A model generated the notes under the pieces. That model searched no databases. It was given only the letters and a program-made list of their open reading frames with translations, and was not told where the DNA came from. A program made the position numbers and the translations under genes. Below are positions 30,204-44,096 of a stretch of DNA of 64,000 bases, piece after piece (positions within the stretch are counted from its first letter, which is position 1; each line of letters opens with the position of its first letter). This DNA is from Megalonaias nervosa. Its lineage: Eukaryota; Mollusca; Bivalvia; Unionida; Unionidae. Where the stretch lies: positions 1 to 64,000 of the forward strand of contig JAECUM010092833.1 in the NCBI GenBank assembly GCA_016617855.1. The letters run 5' to 3'.

Positions 30204-32539
30204 TCTGATCATTTCATCCGATATTAAGATGTTTTCTAAAGCATTCATGCAATTCAAAGCAAAGAGTGTGGTGACCAAGATGAATCCAGCATCCAATCAA
30301 AGGAGCAGCCTAAATGGATGAAATGGTTGAATTGAAATCGCTTACAACTATCGTGGAGTCTGTTTAAAAGTTGTTTTTTTTTACTTTATCTTACCCAGGA
30401 TGAGAATCGAATATGAACAGATGACAAGTCTATGTCTGTAATCTGCATGTTGGAAATACAATCAGGATCTCAGCACTTTTAAAATGGCACCACCATATCA
30501 CTGACTGACATTGTGTGATGAACTATATGGTTGGGGTGGGGTGCTCCCAGTATTTTATTTAAACTATTACAGAAGTCCCACCCAGGTTTTATTTTTTTGG
30601 AAGTTATTAATTTAGTGAAAGATAGATGTAAAGCTCTGAGCCCCCAGTCAGCAATGCCAAATGTAAGATGGTTAAATATACAAAGCAAAGGTTGAAATTC
30701 AACGAATAACAATTTAATAACAATTCAATAATCAAATGACTCAAATTTCCAATTATACTCCTTCCGCTCGACCCTTTAATAAGTATATTGCATCACTTGA
30801 TTAGCAGTGTGAAATTGATTTCCACCTGTCCTTGTATTTCTACTCATCTGTTGTATCCTTTCTCTCTCTTATTTCTCCCAATTCCTTCTCCTCTTCCTCC
30901 CTGACCTTTCTCCAATTCGTTCTCCTCCTCCTCCTCGACTTTCTCTAGACTCCTTCTCCTCCTCCACTTTCTCCCCCACTACTGCACTTCTGTCGACTTC
31001 AACTGTCTCGGCTATAGTCTCAATTCCATCTCCAACTCTTGACACCCAATGGAACCAGAAGTTCTCTGTCCCCTAAAAAGCTTCCAGTGAAAACACAAGG
31101 ACGGTACAATCTTTTTCCTTAGCTCTCTCATCTCACACTACACACAGCCTATCATCAGATAACGGCTATTAAATTCCTTCGGTCTCGCATTTGTTTACAT
31201 CAAGATACCCGTATGTTCTTGTACGGTAAAACAAACGTCATAATACAGCATGGTATCAATTACTTCTTATACATAGATCAATAAATTCCATCACATGAGT
31301 AGATATTCCTAATCCTGTTATATTAAACAGTATCACAATAATCAGACGCATTTCTTTACAACTCATACAAAGTATGCAAATATTCAAGTATCCATACTCT
31401 GATATATGCATACGTCCATAGTAACTAATCTTACATGCTTCAACCATGTTTCCAAATTCACAATTCAGGCATGTGTAAATTTTAACATAATGCGTTAATA
31501 AATGCACTGGTTCACTACGAAGTAACCTAAAAACGAGTTACAAAATGAATTCTGACCACAAGCTAACAATCTACATAATTCGGCCTTGCATCTGATAATT
31601 CTCTATGTAAGGCTGAAGCCCATTTCTCAAATACGCTTGTAAACACTACAGAGGTAATTCTCTGTACTAAACGATACTAGTAATTAAGTGTACATACTAC
31701 AGATAAGTACAATTATGATGCCGTAATATTCTGCAAAAAATCGAGCAAATAACTTACTGACCTTTTCGAATCTTTGTCTTTCCTTAGAATCTACCTCTAA
31801 GTTCTGCCACCAGATTATGAGTGGCTTCTTTCTTGGAGTAAACCCTATTGATCTGCAATTCTTCCAGGCGAATACTAAATTACTCTTACAATTTTAGTAG
31901 GTATCATTTTTGGTCTGAATTGTAATTATGCCCTCTGTCTCAAGTTTGATTGGATATTGCTGTGGACCGATCCAATCCAACTTAGCGGACAATGTCCCTC
32001 TCGCTGTCTGTCAGTGTGGGGACAGATAAGAACATGCCCCGTTCAGCCCGTGGACTTTCTTTTTGATCCTTGAAATAACCTTTAACATATAGGTGTGATA
32101 AGGGCAAGCCTTTGTTAAGTGATGCCACTGGTCACCTTTGCCGACTCAAGTTTCTGGTCTCTGGCTGGTCATGGTAACCTTGCATAAGAGTTCAACACTA
32201 ACCCTGTGGCAATCTTCAGAGATCAAACACAAGGCCATGGTAATATTCCCAAGACAGGTAGATTATGGCTTATACATAGCTTTAGTTGGGTGCTTAGCAA
32301 ACGTGACACCTTGTAAAGATAAAAAGACCATCATGTTGACCTTTATATCGATATTGTTTCTTATCATAGGAAGTGTATTGAGACTCGTATTGATACATGA
32401 CATAGATATATCATTTCACTCCTGATTTAGTGTACATATTACATTGTCCTTAAATATTTTGTCATTATGTACTTTTGTCCTTGTCCAAGTCATTGTTTTT
32501 TTTCTTCTAGTTTCATGTCTTCCTGTACAAAAAGATGCA

Positions 32540-32720
32540 AACTCTCCTGTGCTTGCTGTTCTTGTGGTAAGTTCAGTAGACTTAAGGTGCAAAGTATTTT
32601 GTGGTTGTTGTTCTTGTGGCAAGTTTAACAGACTAAAGGTACAAAAGTCTCCTGTGGTAAGGTTAACATTTAAAGTGCAAAGTGTTATGTTGTTACTGTT
32701 GTGGTAAAGTTTAATAGACT
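32540..32720. repeat. Diverged tandem repeat, TTCTTGTGG(T/C)AAGTT core
   Basis: Three to four units of about 50-65 bp share 'TTCTTGTGGTAAGTTCAGTAG'-like and 'ACTTAAGGTGCAAAGT'-like words. Translation of the first unit is Cys-rich by chance of the repeat. Confidence 0.5.
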
Positions 32721-34859
32721 TAAATGCATAGAATATACTGTAAATTCATTTGATTTTGTGGTCATCAGTTTGATTAGTTTTGCAAAAAGATGACATGATG
32801 CAAGTACTTAAATTCATGGATTGGTTTACAGAAGAATCATTTTTCATTGAAAACAAACCCCAAACCAATGAATTCCCAGTGTTAAAAAAAATGTGCCATT
32901 ATTATTGATCTCTAGGTAAAAAGTTAAAATTCAGTGGAATAAAACTCCACAATATGTACTTTATCTCTTTTAAAATTATTTATATCATTTGTCCACATTA
33001 AATTCAGACTTTCCTCTATAGTTACTGCCATCTAGTTCTTGACTTCCACTTTTGTCAGACACAGAAGTGCCTAGAAAACACCTACCTTCTCTTCCCACAA
33101 GACCCATATAGTGACCACAGGATTTGTCAGTCTGTGTCAGGCATGTTAATGCATATGTTTGCAAATACATAACTGAAGCAGCTGCAGTGGCTTGCTATTG
33201 TAAGACCACTCTTTATACTGCATGTTTAAAACCTCCACTCCACACCCTGGTACTGCTCACCACCCTCCTGTCAGTGATCCAGGGGATTTTGATGTAGGTT
33301 CTGTCATATATTAGATGGATATACCTGTTGTTATTTCTTGTTTAAAGTTTGTTTAGTTATTTGAAAAAATTTTAATTGCAGTTTTTACCTTCGACCCCCT
33401 CTCAGTACTCCAGGCATGGTAAACATAGATGACATACATCTGGCAGAATGTTATCAGAAGAGCAACATAACGATACCCATCAACTCTCAAGCTGGGAGAC
33501 AAATGCTTCCCGATTTTGGGGTCATTACACACCTACCTACCTATCTCATAATATCTCTTGATTTTTGTGCAGAACACATAATTATTACATTATACCTGCC
33601 AGTTTTCATTTTTCCAGCGAAAATGTGACATAAATGGCTATATCATATGAAGTCCACAAGAGTCATGTTCTATTTTATAACCTGGGTATATTATTGTGAT
33701 GTAATTACAATGCACACTTATCAGGTGACATAAACTTTATGACAAGTGGGTAAGTACAATAGATTTAATTAAGTTGCATTCGCTTGTGTAATTAAAGAGA
33801 GTTTTGTTGCCATTTATCTTTTAATTAAGGGTAAATGCAAAACAATCATTAGTGGGCTTGGGTAATATGAAGAGTGTGTTAAAGTGAATGCGTAATTGGC
33901 ATGTGGTGGATTGTTTGTTTATGGCATTGATCAGCATTTTAAACATTTTCAAAATACTGAAACACAAGCAAGATTAAAGCTCACCTGATAAGAATGATCT
34001 GAAGTGATTGAAAGGGATGAAGTATCTGTGTAAAGTGAAACCAGAATGGTTTGGCAGTATCATTTGGATTAAATGTTTTGTTGTATTTTGTCGAAAATGG
34101 GCAATGTTTAGTCAAGATGACACCTAAAAAATGCTGTGAAAAAACCCTTATTTTAGGTCCTAATCTTGTTGGGTTTTTTTTTCAGTCTTCCAACTTGGCT
34201 TTTGAAAAGTTGACTGGTATGCATAACTCCCAAAAAATATTTAGTGAAATTTCACCCATTGGTATTGGTGGAGACGTAATGGACACATGATGTTGCAATA
34301 TCCTCTTGGTGATAATAAGTCATGTAATTTGAGCAGCTAAATGTTACTTGTAATTTTAAATAATGGTGCTAACAGATTATTCATAAACAAAGCACTTCCT
34401 CAGATCATCAAGAATGTGTAATATGAAATTGTTGTAAAGGTCAGGTTTGGACTTTGTCCTGGAGAAACAATTTGAAAAAGCAGATTGTATCCATTTTAGC
34501 ATTAGTTTAGTTTTGGATAGCTGTCCTTGATTGCTTCCTGTTATAATAGGAATTGTACCTACTCTTTTTTGCATATTATTATAGTCCCAAGTTTTTGTTT
34601 TAAGACCTGATTAACATCTTTATTTTGTATTTTATTCTATTCTGGGCCTAGCATTGCTTACTTATTTTTTCAAGGTTATAAAAATAAATAAATAAATGAA
34701 TAATTGCATGCATTAGTGAGAAATCCATGGTAGGTGACTTCTTGTTAAATTATAATTAGGGTAGACAGAGTCCTTTGCATTCCTTGTGTTACTTTTCATT
34801 GCATAGATGTTTTTGTAAAGAAAATCTTTTCAGTTATGAACAAGGTCTAAGCAGGGCAT

Positions 34860-37800
34860 GGGTGAGTGTGGTCGTAAGAAGTCCTCATAGGACATGCACC
34901 CTGCTTGTTTATCTTGCACTTGCTGTGAGAGGACAGATGATTGTCCCTTCTGCAGTCTTTGGTCTGGCAAAATCTGGGACCTTGCAGAACATAGGTATAC
35001 CAGGTGAGGAAACTAATTCCTTTGGGATCTTCAGAATTTTTGAAGTTCTCATTCTCAGTGTCCATCAGGTCTCAGAGAAAGATTACTGATGTCTCTCCAG
35101 AGACTCTTAGGGCTAGTGGGACCCTCCTAAGGTAGGTTAAAAATGGGTGGAGAATGGGTTGTGAGGGCAGAGAGTGAGTTGCACCTTCCCTAGAGCGAGG
35201 AGCAGTGCTCTCTCTTTTTCACTAGGATAGAGAGTCAAACTCCCCTCTCACAGAGGAGCAGCACCCTCTTTTGTCCAGAAAAGGGTAGAGAGTGCATTAT
35301 GCCCCCTTGTGATGGAGGAGCATCACCCTCTACTTTTTACAGCTCAATGAAGGCAGGAAGTTTCGCTCCCCTGATAAGTGGGGGGAGCAGTGCCTTTCCA
35401 GTCCACAGTGCCCCATGTTGGTGATGGTATCAAGCTTCCCAATAAGAAGAGAGTCCAGATCTAACAGAACAAGCAGAGTTCGTACCCCATCCTCACCTGT
35501 CAGCTAAAGTGTCAGAGGAGGAAGAGAGCTGGTCTTTCAATAATTGCCCAGTGACCTGTGTCCCAGACCATCATTTTCTGGTGATTCTAAAATTCTCAAG
35601 TTTCGAAACAGTTTCAGGAGCAAACGTACGACTAGATCTCATGTTCCTTTTTTTGTTCAGTCATGATTGAGGAGTCCTTTCACAGGTTTAGCAAAGGCCA
35701 AGACTTGGCTGGACAGTGGAGTGGGTGGTCCATCCCCTCCCCTACAGTGTGACCCCTGGTAGCTGATTCAAACTATAAGGTCCATATCTTATCTTAGCCC
35801 ACTAAACCTCCCACCATGGATGTTGAAGTTCACAGGCTGACCTCTTTTCATCAGCCTTATTCAGTCTGCTGAAAGAGGAATCTGAATCACCAGTGACTGT
35901 TAATTGTTTATTGGAAGCAGTGGCAAAAACTTCTAGACAAATGTTTTGTTCATGTTCATGGCCTTGTTAGCTCTGTATACTTGCAAGATCTTACTTGGAC
36001 ACAGTAAGAACCTTCTGATGGCTCATGCCCTTCATGGCTACTCAGGATTTGAGGGACCAACAACATTGGTCATTTGCATCTGCTGCAGGATCTTCAAAAC
36101 TGGCCAAAAAGTGAGATCATTCTGGATGCCCTCAGGGTTCATCAGCTAAATGTTTTAAAGCTGCACAGCCAGAAACACAGAGCTCACCTGTTTGCAAGCT
36201 GACTCTAAAAGGACATGCCGCAAAGGTGCAGGGAGGAAGTTCATGAGATCTTCCCCATTTCCTAAGGACAACTGTGAACAGCCCTCGGGACTTGCTTCTT
36301 CTCTTGCAGAGTATACTTCTTCCATTGGTTACTGTTGGTGCCAGAGCTCACCTTTTTTCATCGGCTTTCTATCTTACATGTGGGTTACTGTCTTCAGTTT
36401 CAGGACCTCCCTCCCTATAGTAAGGTTCCCCATGTTCTTCCACCAGTCAAATCTGGTGCACTTGAAGGATGGAGTTCATTCCTGTCTTCAGAAGGGTGCA
36501 GTAGAATAACAACCAATATCCTGCTTTATAATTCCAAATTTTTCTGATTCCCAAAGGTGGGGAGGAATTCCCATCTAACTATTAATCTTTCCTTCTCTAA
36601 ACCAATTTCTGCTGGAGGAACCAATCAAAATGGAGACCACAGCTTCAGTCAGGAATGACATAAGATCTAGAGATTGGGTTGATCTGCAGGATTTGTGCTT
36701 TCACATCCCTATCTTTCCTCCACATAGGAAGCACCTTGGCTTTTGCTTGGATGGGAAGTCTTCAAATTTGAGCTCAGCTGTTCAGCCTAGTCTCTGTCCA
36801 GAGCATTTTCCAGGGTAATGTGAGTAGTTGCTGGCCATTTAAGGTCATTAGGTGTTAGTCCATATTGACCTGGCTTGCCTTTCTGCCAAATCCAGAGAAA
36901 TTGGAGCTCATTCCATCTTAAGTTTCCTCATGAACAGAGGACTAGACTAGTTCGTTTTCCTTGGGACAGAGTAGACAAGATCCTGTCCCTATTGGAGGCA
37001 TTATGTGTAAAGACCATGTTGTTGGTTTGCCCTTTTTTTTCTCTGATGGGGACCTTGAACTCTGCAGCAGACATGGTTCCCCTAGGAAGACTGCATTTGT
37101 GTCCTCCCCAGTTTCTTCTTTTGGCAGTGCTCTGATTTTGCTGGGTTGGGATTTCCACCATTATCTGTTTTGTTGGACAAATTGGGACTGGTTTCTAGCC
37201 AGAGTCCCCAAGCACCCACTGAACCCAGCTCCTACCTTTTTGCATATGTATCGGATTCAGAGTGTGGCACTCATCTAGAACTTGGAAGGACTGATTCTTC
37301 ATGATTTTTGGCCCTGGGAAGAATCTGTCTTCTACATCAACAATTTTGAGATGAGGACAGTGTTCTTTGCTCTTTAGGCGTTCATCCACCAAATAAAAGA
37401 TTGTTGCTCTGTTGGTGGTAGCATACCACAGGAGGCAAGGAGGCACATATGCACCTTCTCTCTGCAAAGAGATTTGGAACCTCCTTTGTGACCTACATCA
37501 GAAGGAATTACCCACTGGGTTCCCTGGCAAAATTTTTTTTGGCAGAGATTCAGCCAAAATAAGAGGAGATATTTCTCATGGAATGGTCACTTCTCCAATC
37601 AGTGGCAGACTCCCTATTCCAACTTTAGGGACTCATCTGGTGGACTTGTTTTTCCATTAAGCTAAACAACAAGCTCTCATGCCTGGGCAGGATGATCCCG
37701 GCAGGTGCTTAACAATGTAAGGCACTCAACTGCTCTGCTCATTTTGATTGCTTCTTTGTAGTCCCATATATTGTAGCTCAGCAAACTTCTCAGTCTGCTG

Positions 37801-38950
37801 TTTAACACATCCAGGACCTTAGCTCAGAGACTGATCTCCTATCACAGCACTTGGGCTATCGGTTTCAAAACAGCCAACAGATTCTCCACCTTCATGCTTT
37901 GCTCATCTAAAATGATCTCTCCACCAATGTTTTTGATCAAAAGTGCATTATTCAGTCCAGGAGAGATATACATCTAAGGTGTATGATGTAAGTTGGGGAG
38001 TCTCTTTGTGATTGGTGTATCAGAAAATGTATCAGGCCTCACTGTCCCACTATGATTTCACTAGTTGATTGTTTTAGCTTCTTTTTAGAAGAGAATCTGT
38101 GCTTGGTTTTTACTATTAAGGTTTATTGAGCAGCCATTTTCCAGCACAGAAATTTGAGAGAAACCCTGCCATTGGGACAGATTCTCACATAGCAGACGTG
38201 ATTTTGAGCTGCAAAGACCAGTGCCTCGCTCCCAAATGCCAAATGGAATCTTTCATGTGTCTTTGGGTTTCTTAATGCCCTCTCATGAGCCTTTGAGTGA
38301 AGCTTTCTTTGAGAAACTGACCCTTAAAAAAGTCTTCCTGCTTGCCTTAGTACTGCAAGATGAAGGAGTGAGCTTTATGCCCTATCCATAGAGCAGTCCT
38401 ATGCCAGGTTCAGTGGGAATTACGAGTCAGTTTCTCTCCTTTCCCAACCATGTATTTAGCAAAAGACCAGCTTTGGTTGCTCCACTCCTGACTAAGATCT
38501 CCAGTTTCAGCCATGTCTATCTGGGGATGATTAAAATAGACTATTATATTTATATTTTTATTTGGTAGCCAAAAAAGGAAGAAGGAAGGGTAGGAAATGT
38601 CTTTTCTTCCCCATTCAATGTTCAGCTGATATTTCAGCTTCCATCATTTCTAGGTGGATTGCATTACCTGTTAAGAGAGCTTACCATTCGCTTACCAATA
38701 TGGATATGTCTCTCATGAAAATTGAAACCCATGAGGTTCAAGTCATTGCTACCTCATGGGCTTATTGAACTCATTCATCTTTGGAGGAGGTGATGAAAGC
38801 CATGATTTGGTGTTCTCGCACTACTTCCTCCTGCTTTTACCTTCACTTGTTACCTCACCATAGTGAAGGTATCTTCCCACTGGGCTCAATTGTTGTTGCC
38901 CAGAAATTGTCACAGGCGGATTCCATTAAGCAATAATCTACTTTTCAGTT
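34860..38950 (+). mobile_element. Decayed DIRS-like retrotransposon, copy 2 (longest)
   Basis: Plus-strand relics follow the DIRS order. A gag-like region lies at 34.86-36.2 kb. A reverse transcriptase start at 36630-36810 includes 'WVDLQDLCFHIPIFPPHRKH'. The RNase H-like 'LMGTLNSAADMVPLGRL' is near 37045. A recombinase segment at 38230-38780 includes 'LTLKKVFLLALVLQ' and 'HEVQVIATSWAY'. A 3' tail resembles the third copy near 57 kb. Stops and frameshifts abound. Segments align with copy 1 at 4.8-7.7 kb, but the copies are far from identical. End repeats were not delimited. Confidence 0.65.
35150..35400. repeat. Tandem ~60-bp units inside the DIRS gag region
   Basis: Four units recur with words like 'AGAGAGTG', 'GGAGGAGCA(G/T)CACCCTCT' and 'TAGAGAGT'. 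They lie in the gag-like part of DIRS copy 2 and may be a local expansion of coding repeats. Confidence 0.5.
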
Positions 38951-41064
38951 GGGGTGAGTATTCCTTGCATTTATATTTTGTTTGCAGTTTGTGGGATCAT
39001 CAGCCTCCCACAAAATTCACAAATTCAGCTATGCAATAGCAACAGGCATGGTATTATATTGACTTTTTCCCTACCACTGATGTATATATCTGCTTCATAT
39101 ATGTGGTTGCCTCTGCAGTGACTCATCTGCTTGTAAACAAGCACTGCTATTCGCCATAGAGGTTGTATCCACTTGCCTGTTATGTGCCTTAGAACTCAGT
39201 GATGGATTATTCCGCTGTGTTCATTTACAGACAATCTAATTTGTCAACAGTGGGCAAGAAAAGAACATTCATCCTAACAAAATAGTTTACAAATGATGGT
39301 TCTTCCTATGAAAGATGTCATATACTAAATATGTCTACTAAATATGTAGATATTTTGGAATTTTGTTATGTTATAGTTAATTCAGGCAGTTGCTGACATT
39401 GGAAACCATGGCTTTTGTTAGCGATTTGGAATTGTAGTGTTTTAAGTGTTCAGAGGACAAGATTGATGATGTTGAATTAAGAAGTGTTAGCAGTAACATC
39501 TAATTATCATCTTTGTCCACTCTGTCAGAAATAGAGACAGAATCAGATGATTAAGACATTGCAGTGTGGATAAGAGATCGATTTGATCTGCAGGTCTGAG
39601 TTCATTAAAACCATTGGTCCTGCTTTTGTTTTGGAATAGAAGAAAAATATTTAAATAATTTTCCCCTGGCATTAAATCAAAGAATTGTGGCTGAAACTAA
39701 CAGGGTTGGAACACTGTGGAGGAAAGAGAAGCATGATGGTGAAGTTTAAAAAAAAAGGTGCAACATGAGGTGTCCATAATGTGCAAGCACTGTGAAGTTT
39801 GTCTTTGTGTAAAACAAAACTGCTTTTATAAATATCACCAACAAGAAATTAAGAACTGATAGAACATAATGACCATTGAAACATTTGTAAATAATTATGT
39901 GTACAGATCTGAAATATAACTGTATAAAATAATGTCAGGCAAATTATAGTGTTAAAAAGAGTGTGTTCTATGTTTTTTCTATCAATCTTATGGAAGTCAG
40001 TAGGATAAGAGAATCACACAGACAAAAGGTAGTTATAGCTTTTATATATGCATGGTTTTATATACAAAACAGTCAGTTATAAGGAAAATAACTGAAATCT
40101 GTTGGCACACATCCCCAAATAACCAGCTCAAATTTATCATTTGGCTGAAGCAGCATCAAGCTCTGATACTCACCCCACAAGTTAACTGCAGTTGTGATCC
40201 CAACAGATAGGCAGAGCAGTGAGCCACTACAGCAGCACTAGCAGTTAAAGAGTTAAAAGGTAGTTTTTGGGATGAGCAAAATTAATTTTAAGGATGTAAT
40301 ACTAACCTATTGCTTTTGCCAGGTTCCCCCCCTCTAACCCCACACTGATGTCCCACTACATTGATCTGCTCCCTATGAAAGAATGTAGGGAGTATGAATG
40401 ACCATCAAAAGTATGGTGTTTCCCAGGGGCAAGCCTGGAGTGTTCTGGAATCATCTGGTTTACTCTAATGGGAGAATGAATTCTCATCATATGGTTGGGG
40501 TATTTTCAGCACTGAAAGCACCAGCTATTTAATTATTTAATAGCATCAGGTTATTATTACATCGATTCAGTAAAATTAGTTTACCTGCCCTCCTACATTT
40601 GAAAACTATCAACTTTTCCTAAACATCAAGAGGCAATTTCTGGGATTTGTGATTGTCTAAGTGCAAGTCTGTGATGTCACACAGATCATGCACACCATCC
40701 AGCTGAAGTTTTAAATGATTCTCCACCAGTAGCCTGGGCAGCACAATTAAAGGACCTTCAATCTAGCAGCATTTCTAGTCACTTCATGTCCATTTTGACA
40801 CCACTTCAGAATCCATTTGCTGAAACTAAACTCCCATTCTAAACTCCCATTTTACATTTGGCTCTCCATTACTTGAATTTTCTTTGGAGATCTGGCAATA
40901 TCAGCTATGATTGACATTTCTTAAGCCCTGTACCTATTTCTCTGAAACACCAGATTTTCATTCAGTGTCACAATTGTTATGTTTCTTTGCAAAGCCTATG
41001 ACTTTCAAGTTAATACTCCATTGTGTCGTATTTTTCTCCCTTTGGTGAAACTACCGAGTTTAGC
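38951..41064. other. Stretch without recognisable genes
   Basis: I see no family motifs, long frames or clear repeats between DIRS copy 2 and the LTR at 41065. Sequence looks like ordinary AT-rich non-coding DNA. Confidence 0.4.
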
Positions 41065-41826
41065 TGTTATGTATATTTAATATTGTGTTGTATGTTTATT
41101 AGTTGTTTTAAATTTTTTTTTATTTTACTATATGCTATTATAATGAAACATTCTATCTAGTAGCTGACCTTGTCCAAAATCATTGAGAGTTTTGGTAAAC
41201 AGTTTTTTTTGTCAGGGTGAGATCATTTTCTTAAGCTGAGCCAAGGACATTGTTGTTTTTTTTATAGCTAGACTATGTGATGATTGTCATGTTTTATTGC
41301 GATTTTGGTGATGGATTTTTTAATTATAACTGAGATTCTTTTAGAACAATATACTTTTGACCCTTATAGGGGGTCTCTTTTTACGTCATAGTTTAAAATA
41401 TAAATCTTGTTTATTTGAAAATCAGTCATTTGTGCTATAAGATCTTAGCAGGATCAGTTGTCCAGAAGTTCATTTGGGCTGGAATATTTTAATCAAATTA
41501 TTTAATTAAAGTGATTCTTCTCTGAATTATAAAGTGCTCTTTAAAAATAACATTCTTGGAAATAGAGACTGAGCATTATACAGACACATCAACACCTTCA
41601 GCATTGGATTTTATTTGGATTTCCACTAGTTTATTCAGATTTAATTATTAGAACTTGTGTCTGTAATTCTAGGATTATTCGGGATTTAATTTGAAATATC
41701 ATAAGTTCCTTATTTTTTACATTTTCACTTTGTAAACTAGGGAAATAAATTATTTGTTGAATTTTACAAAGCTTGTTGCTTCTTACTCATTTCTATTACT
41801 TTTTTTAAGACCATAGAGTTGTACTA
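41065..41826 (+). mobile_element. Solo LTR, forward, TSD TAGC
   Basis: It begins TGTTATGTATATTTAATATT and has an AATAAA signal near the 3' end ('GGGAAATAAATTATTTG'). It is flanked by TAGC on both sides (41061-41064 and 41827-41830). It has the same family organisation as copies at 1-766, 44286-45174 and 57991-58795. No internal retroviral genes are adjacent, so it is probably a recombined solo LTR. Confidence 0.65.
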
Positions 41827-42569
41827 TAGCATTTAATGATAAATTATATTTAAGTGACAGGATACCTAGTAACTGACAATACACTTGTATTCAATAAATG
41901 ACAGAGCACTGACAGTCATGAACCATTATTTATGTAGAGCTTGGGTTCCTTTTGACCATACAGTCTGTGAAATGTCAGTAAGGATTGATGCAGCTGAACA
42001 GATCAATTGTTCAGCATGAACAAAGGAAGTTATAATATGCTCCCTGTCAACTGAATACATGTATAGAACTCTAATTGGTGGCAAAATTTGCAGCATGAAC
42101 AAAGCAGGTGCTGCATTTACAAGCTAAGGGGTTAAGATCAGAATTAACATCTTCACAGCTCTGTAAAAAGACCATGAACTGGGAAAATAAGGAAAGTGTT
42201 GCCTTTACAAATTAAAGTCAGATTTATTAACTCTTTTGCATGTCATGCTTATTAGATGACACATATTCTGCATCAGTAAAATTTGTTGTAAAAAATCATT
42301 GACTCTATGTTGAGGATGTAATGAATGGACAGCCAAAAATGTAGTCACTCAATCAAGCATGTTAGGTCACAGTGAGATAAATTTGGTATGGTAGAGTTAC
42401 TTTTCACTAGATACATCTATATACTCATTTTTATGAGTGTATGTGAAATAGAGCCCAAGATAAACAGCTGGAAATATGGAAGTCACTTAAGCATGACAGT
42501 CATGGTGACCTAATTGTTGTATGGTTGAGTTGTGATATATCTACAGGCCAGTTTTCCTGAGTATAGTGA

Positions 42570-43646
42570 ACTAAAACCCAAATAATCATAAAATTTTTAA
42601 CACAAGTCCTAATAATTTAAGTTCTGAATAAATTTTAGTGGTATTCCAAAATAAATCCAATTCTGGAAGTGTTGATGTGCTTGTGATGGCCTGAGTCATA
42701 GTGATGTGCCGACAGTCTTTGGTTGAATCACAATAATATAATCCAAGAGGATGTCCTTATTTGAATTTCACTATAAATACAAGTCAGTATTTCCAAGAAT
42801 GTTATTTTTGAGCATTTCATATTTCCAGAGGAGAATAACTGGAATTAAATAATTTGAATAAACAAATTCCAGCCCAAATGAAATACTGGACACAACAATA
42901 ATACAACTGATTCTTCTTACATCTTACAGCACAAATGAATGTGATGTGATGTGATTATGATTTTGAACGTAGCTTTAACAATTTTTCAGTCATATTGCTA
43001 CGATGTCTGCAGTGTGGCAGTTTATAGTGATGTCTAGCACTGGGGCATCATGCCGCAGACATGTAGCATGATGTCCCACCCAGTCACATTATCCTGACAC
43101 CAGGCCGACCAGTCCTAACACTAACCTCTTAATGCTGAGCGCCAAGCGAGGCAGCTGTTAGTACCATTTTTGTAAGTCTTTTGTATGACTCGACCGGGGA
43201 TCGAACCCACGACCTCCCGCATCCGAGGCGGACGCTCTAACCACTAGGCCATCGGAGCGGTCGCACAAATGAATAATTTCTAGATAAACAAAATTAGTAG
43301 TCCTCTACTTGACCTTGGGTCACAGTCAGCATTTTCTAAAAAAACTATTACCTAATGGAACATTTCATTCTGGAAGGTTCCAGATGTTTACAAGATAAAA
43401 TCTTAGTTATGATTAGAGGTTCTGTTACTGAAATTATAATATAAAATGTAAACAACAGGTATATCGGGCATTTCATGGGGAATTTCCAATGTTCTGGTCT
43501 CAGATTGAGATAAACATGCAGTTTACAAAACCAGAATCATTGTTTCAGGTCAGGCAGAAAATTAACTTAATTTTGGACAAGGTCAAGTCTGTCAGCATCA
43601 TACAATGAATAAAAAAAAACTAACAAATAATGCAGATTAAACATAC
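42570..43646 (-). mobile_element. Solo LTR, inverted, 3' truncated, split by a SINE
   Basis: The inverted match to the LTR family covers 42570-42928 and 43275-43646, interrupted by the SINE at 42941-43262. The 5' LTR end ('TTATGTATGTTTAATC' read inverted) is near 43646. The opposite terminus is missing. Shared words with the copy at 49395-50230 include 'AATTCCAGCCCAAAT'. Confidence 0.6.
42941..43262 (-). mobile_element. tRNA-derived SINE, copy 2 (young), 12-bp TSD
   Basis: On the minus strand the head is a near-perfect tRNA-like promoter: 'GATGGCCTAGTGGTTAGAGC' (A box) and 'GTCGTGGGTTCGATCCCC' (B box). The body matches 3921-4220. The 3' tail is a short (ATCAC)n run. The 12-bp sequence GCACAAATGAAT flanks both sides (42929-42940 and 43263-43274), showing LINE-type insertion. 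It resembles bivalve V-type/RUDI-like SINEs from memory; not verified. Confidence 0.85.
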
Positions 43647-44096
43647 ATAACCCTAATAACATTTTTCATGTGTCTTTCACATTGCCTGACTGTGCATGAA
43701 TGGAAATTCATTTTCTGAACTTTTCATCTAACCATCTAGAGCTCATTAAGATACAGCAATAAATCAGTGAAAGTTTCTTACTTATGATGTCAGCTGAGTA
43801 ACTTGGCAGCTCTGTCTGAATGGTCATTGTCAGATTTCCAACTTGTGGACTTGGTAGACAAGGGACAAAAGTAACTTAATTTGCTTGTTTTTATTTCCGA
43901 TGTTTTTTTTAAAACATTTGTAAAATTTACATGCTGTACTTGTGTATACGTGTTGTATCTGGACTAATTTGCATTAAACTGTTACAGTGTAAGTACGTCA
44001 CTGAATTTTGTTGGGTTACAACAGCTTATTTTGTGTTCCTTTTGATTTAACATACATAGTACAAACTCTAACTTTGTACATGATTTTGATTTTCAG

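Larger units (their letters stand above)
26531..34850. other. Long stretch without recognisable genes
   Basis: Apart from the small hairpin MITE at 30080-30203 and a diverged tandem repeat near 32540-32720, I recognise no gene, RNA or element. Short open frames (for example 26891-27196 and 27906-28169) have no family motif, no splice context and no conserved pattern. Pyrimidine-rich DNA occurs at about 30850-31020. The stretch is probably intergenic or intronic DNA with old, unrecognised repeats. Confidence 0.4.

Noticed and set aside
32513..32600. Metallothionein-like Cys-rich peptide after a splice-acceptor-like site
   Set aside because: The Cys codons arise from a diverged tandem repeat with TTCTTGTGG cores; no consistent frame across units.
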